Source of the DNA: an uncultured Stenotrophomonas sp.
GTDB lineage: Bacteria > Pseudomonadota > Gammaproteobacteria > Xanthomonadales > Xanthomonadaceae
Length of the DNA stretch: 64,000 nt
Direction: 5' to 3'
Assembly (NCBI RefSeq): GCF_913778665.1
Contig: NZ_CAJYVQ010000002.1
Span: forward strand, 186,001-250,000
Part shown: piece after piece, positions 63,704-64,000 of the stretch
How positions within the stretch are numbered: position 1 is the stretch's first letter
How the letters are laid out: the number at the start of each line of letters is the position of its first letter
Position numbers and translations under genes: made by a program
The notes under the pieces: generated by a model
Databases searched by the model: none
Seen by the model: the letters and a program-made list of their open reading frames with translations, nothing else
What the model was told of the DNA's origin: nothing

Positions 63704-64000
63704 ATGGGAATCTCGCGACACGCCACCGCGCATTGGGAAGGCGATCTGAAATCGGGCAAGGGTCAGTTGAACACGCCGCAGAGCGGGCTGCTGGACAAGA
63801 CCCGCTACGGCTTCAACAGCCGCTTCGGTGACGAGAAGGGCACCAACCCGGAGGAGCTGATCGCTGCCGCGCACGCCGGCTGTTTCACCATGGCACTGTC
63901 GGCCAAGCTCGGCGAGGCCGGCTTTACCCCGACCTCGCTGGATACCGAAGCCAAGGTCGATCTGTCGCTGGAAGGCGGCCCGCAGCTGTCGCAGATCCGG
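63704..64000 (+). CDS. OsmC family peroxiredoxin (partial, runs off the window)
   Basis: The first 99 codons are inside. ATG 63,704 has AGGAG at 63,692. RHATAHWEGDLKSGKGQLNT, GTNPEELIAAAHAGCFTMAL (with one catalytic Cys), and FTPTSLDTEAKVDLSLEGGP match OsmC. OsmC reduces organic hydroperoxides with a Cys pair; the second cysteine is outside the window. Confidence 0.93.
   Translation, partial: MGISRHATAHWEGDLKSGKGQLNTPQSGLLDKTRYGFNSRFGDEKGTNPEELIAAAHAGCFTMALSAKLGEAGFTPTSLDTEAKVDLSLEGGPQLSQIR

Overview
The window looks like chromosomal core DNA of a Stenotrophomonas species, probably of the S. maltophilia complex. The evidence is the high GC content with matching codon use, the xanthomonad gene orders (rapZ-hprK-ptsN-hpf-rpoN-lpt-kds, the purM/purN cluster, a suf operon without isc genes) and many intergenic palindromes of the GTAG (SMAG) type described for S. 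maltophilia. I see no prophage, insertion sequence, CRISPR array, rRNA or tRNA.

Layout. 0-10.3 kb: proC-yggS facing away from pilT-pilU, an aldo/keto reductase, a LysR regulator, small membrane and hypothetical genes, tag, and yqgE-ruvX-pyrB. 10.6-24 kb: one long minus-strand block that reads, in transcription order, kdsD-kdsC-lptC-lptA-lptB-rpoN-hpf-ptsN-hprK-rapZ, EIIA(Man)-HPr-enzyme I, mgtE, a small zinc-ribbon gene and a lipoprotein esterase. It joins LPS export and Kdo synthesis with sigma-54 and a regulatory phosphotransferase system. 24-34 kb: ibaG-murA-EF-hand protein on plus, the purM...purN-DUF3108 operon on minus, and DUF2066-permease-hda on plus. 34.4-41.5 kb: murU-amgK (peptidoglycan recycling), a GlsB-type membrane protein, an M20 dipeptidase, a helix-hairpin-helix protein, a candidate regulatory RNA, two L,D-transpeptidase-type genes and hutD. 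41.5-53.2 kb: an iron island, all minus strand, with three Fur-box-like sites. It holds a PepSY/DUF2271/DUF4198/ApbE/flavoprotein operon, a CirA-like receptor, and a PiuA-like receptor with a PiuC-like hydroxylase. 53.3-59.6 kb: the suf operon. 59.8-64 kb: a SET-domain methyltransferase, a DJ-1/PfpI protein, small hypotheticals, a lysine/alanine-tailed HU protein and the start of an OsmC protein.

The most notable signal is in the 352-bp gap between the helix-hairpin-helix gene and the L,D-transpeptidase gene (38,623-38,974). It carries five copies of CAGGATG, each centred in a short inverted repeat that puts AGGAT in the loop, plus further GGA motifs, and ends in a strong intrinsic terminator. 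This is the architecture of CsrA/RsmA-sequestering RNAs (CsrB/RsmZ class). Second is the Fur-linked flavin/PepSY operon, which looks like a membrane ferric or ferrisiderophore reductase. Third is a three-hairpin composite repeat present three times, whose stems change in compensatory fashion.
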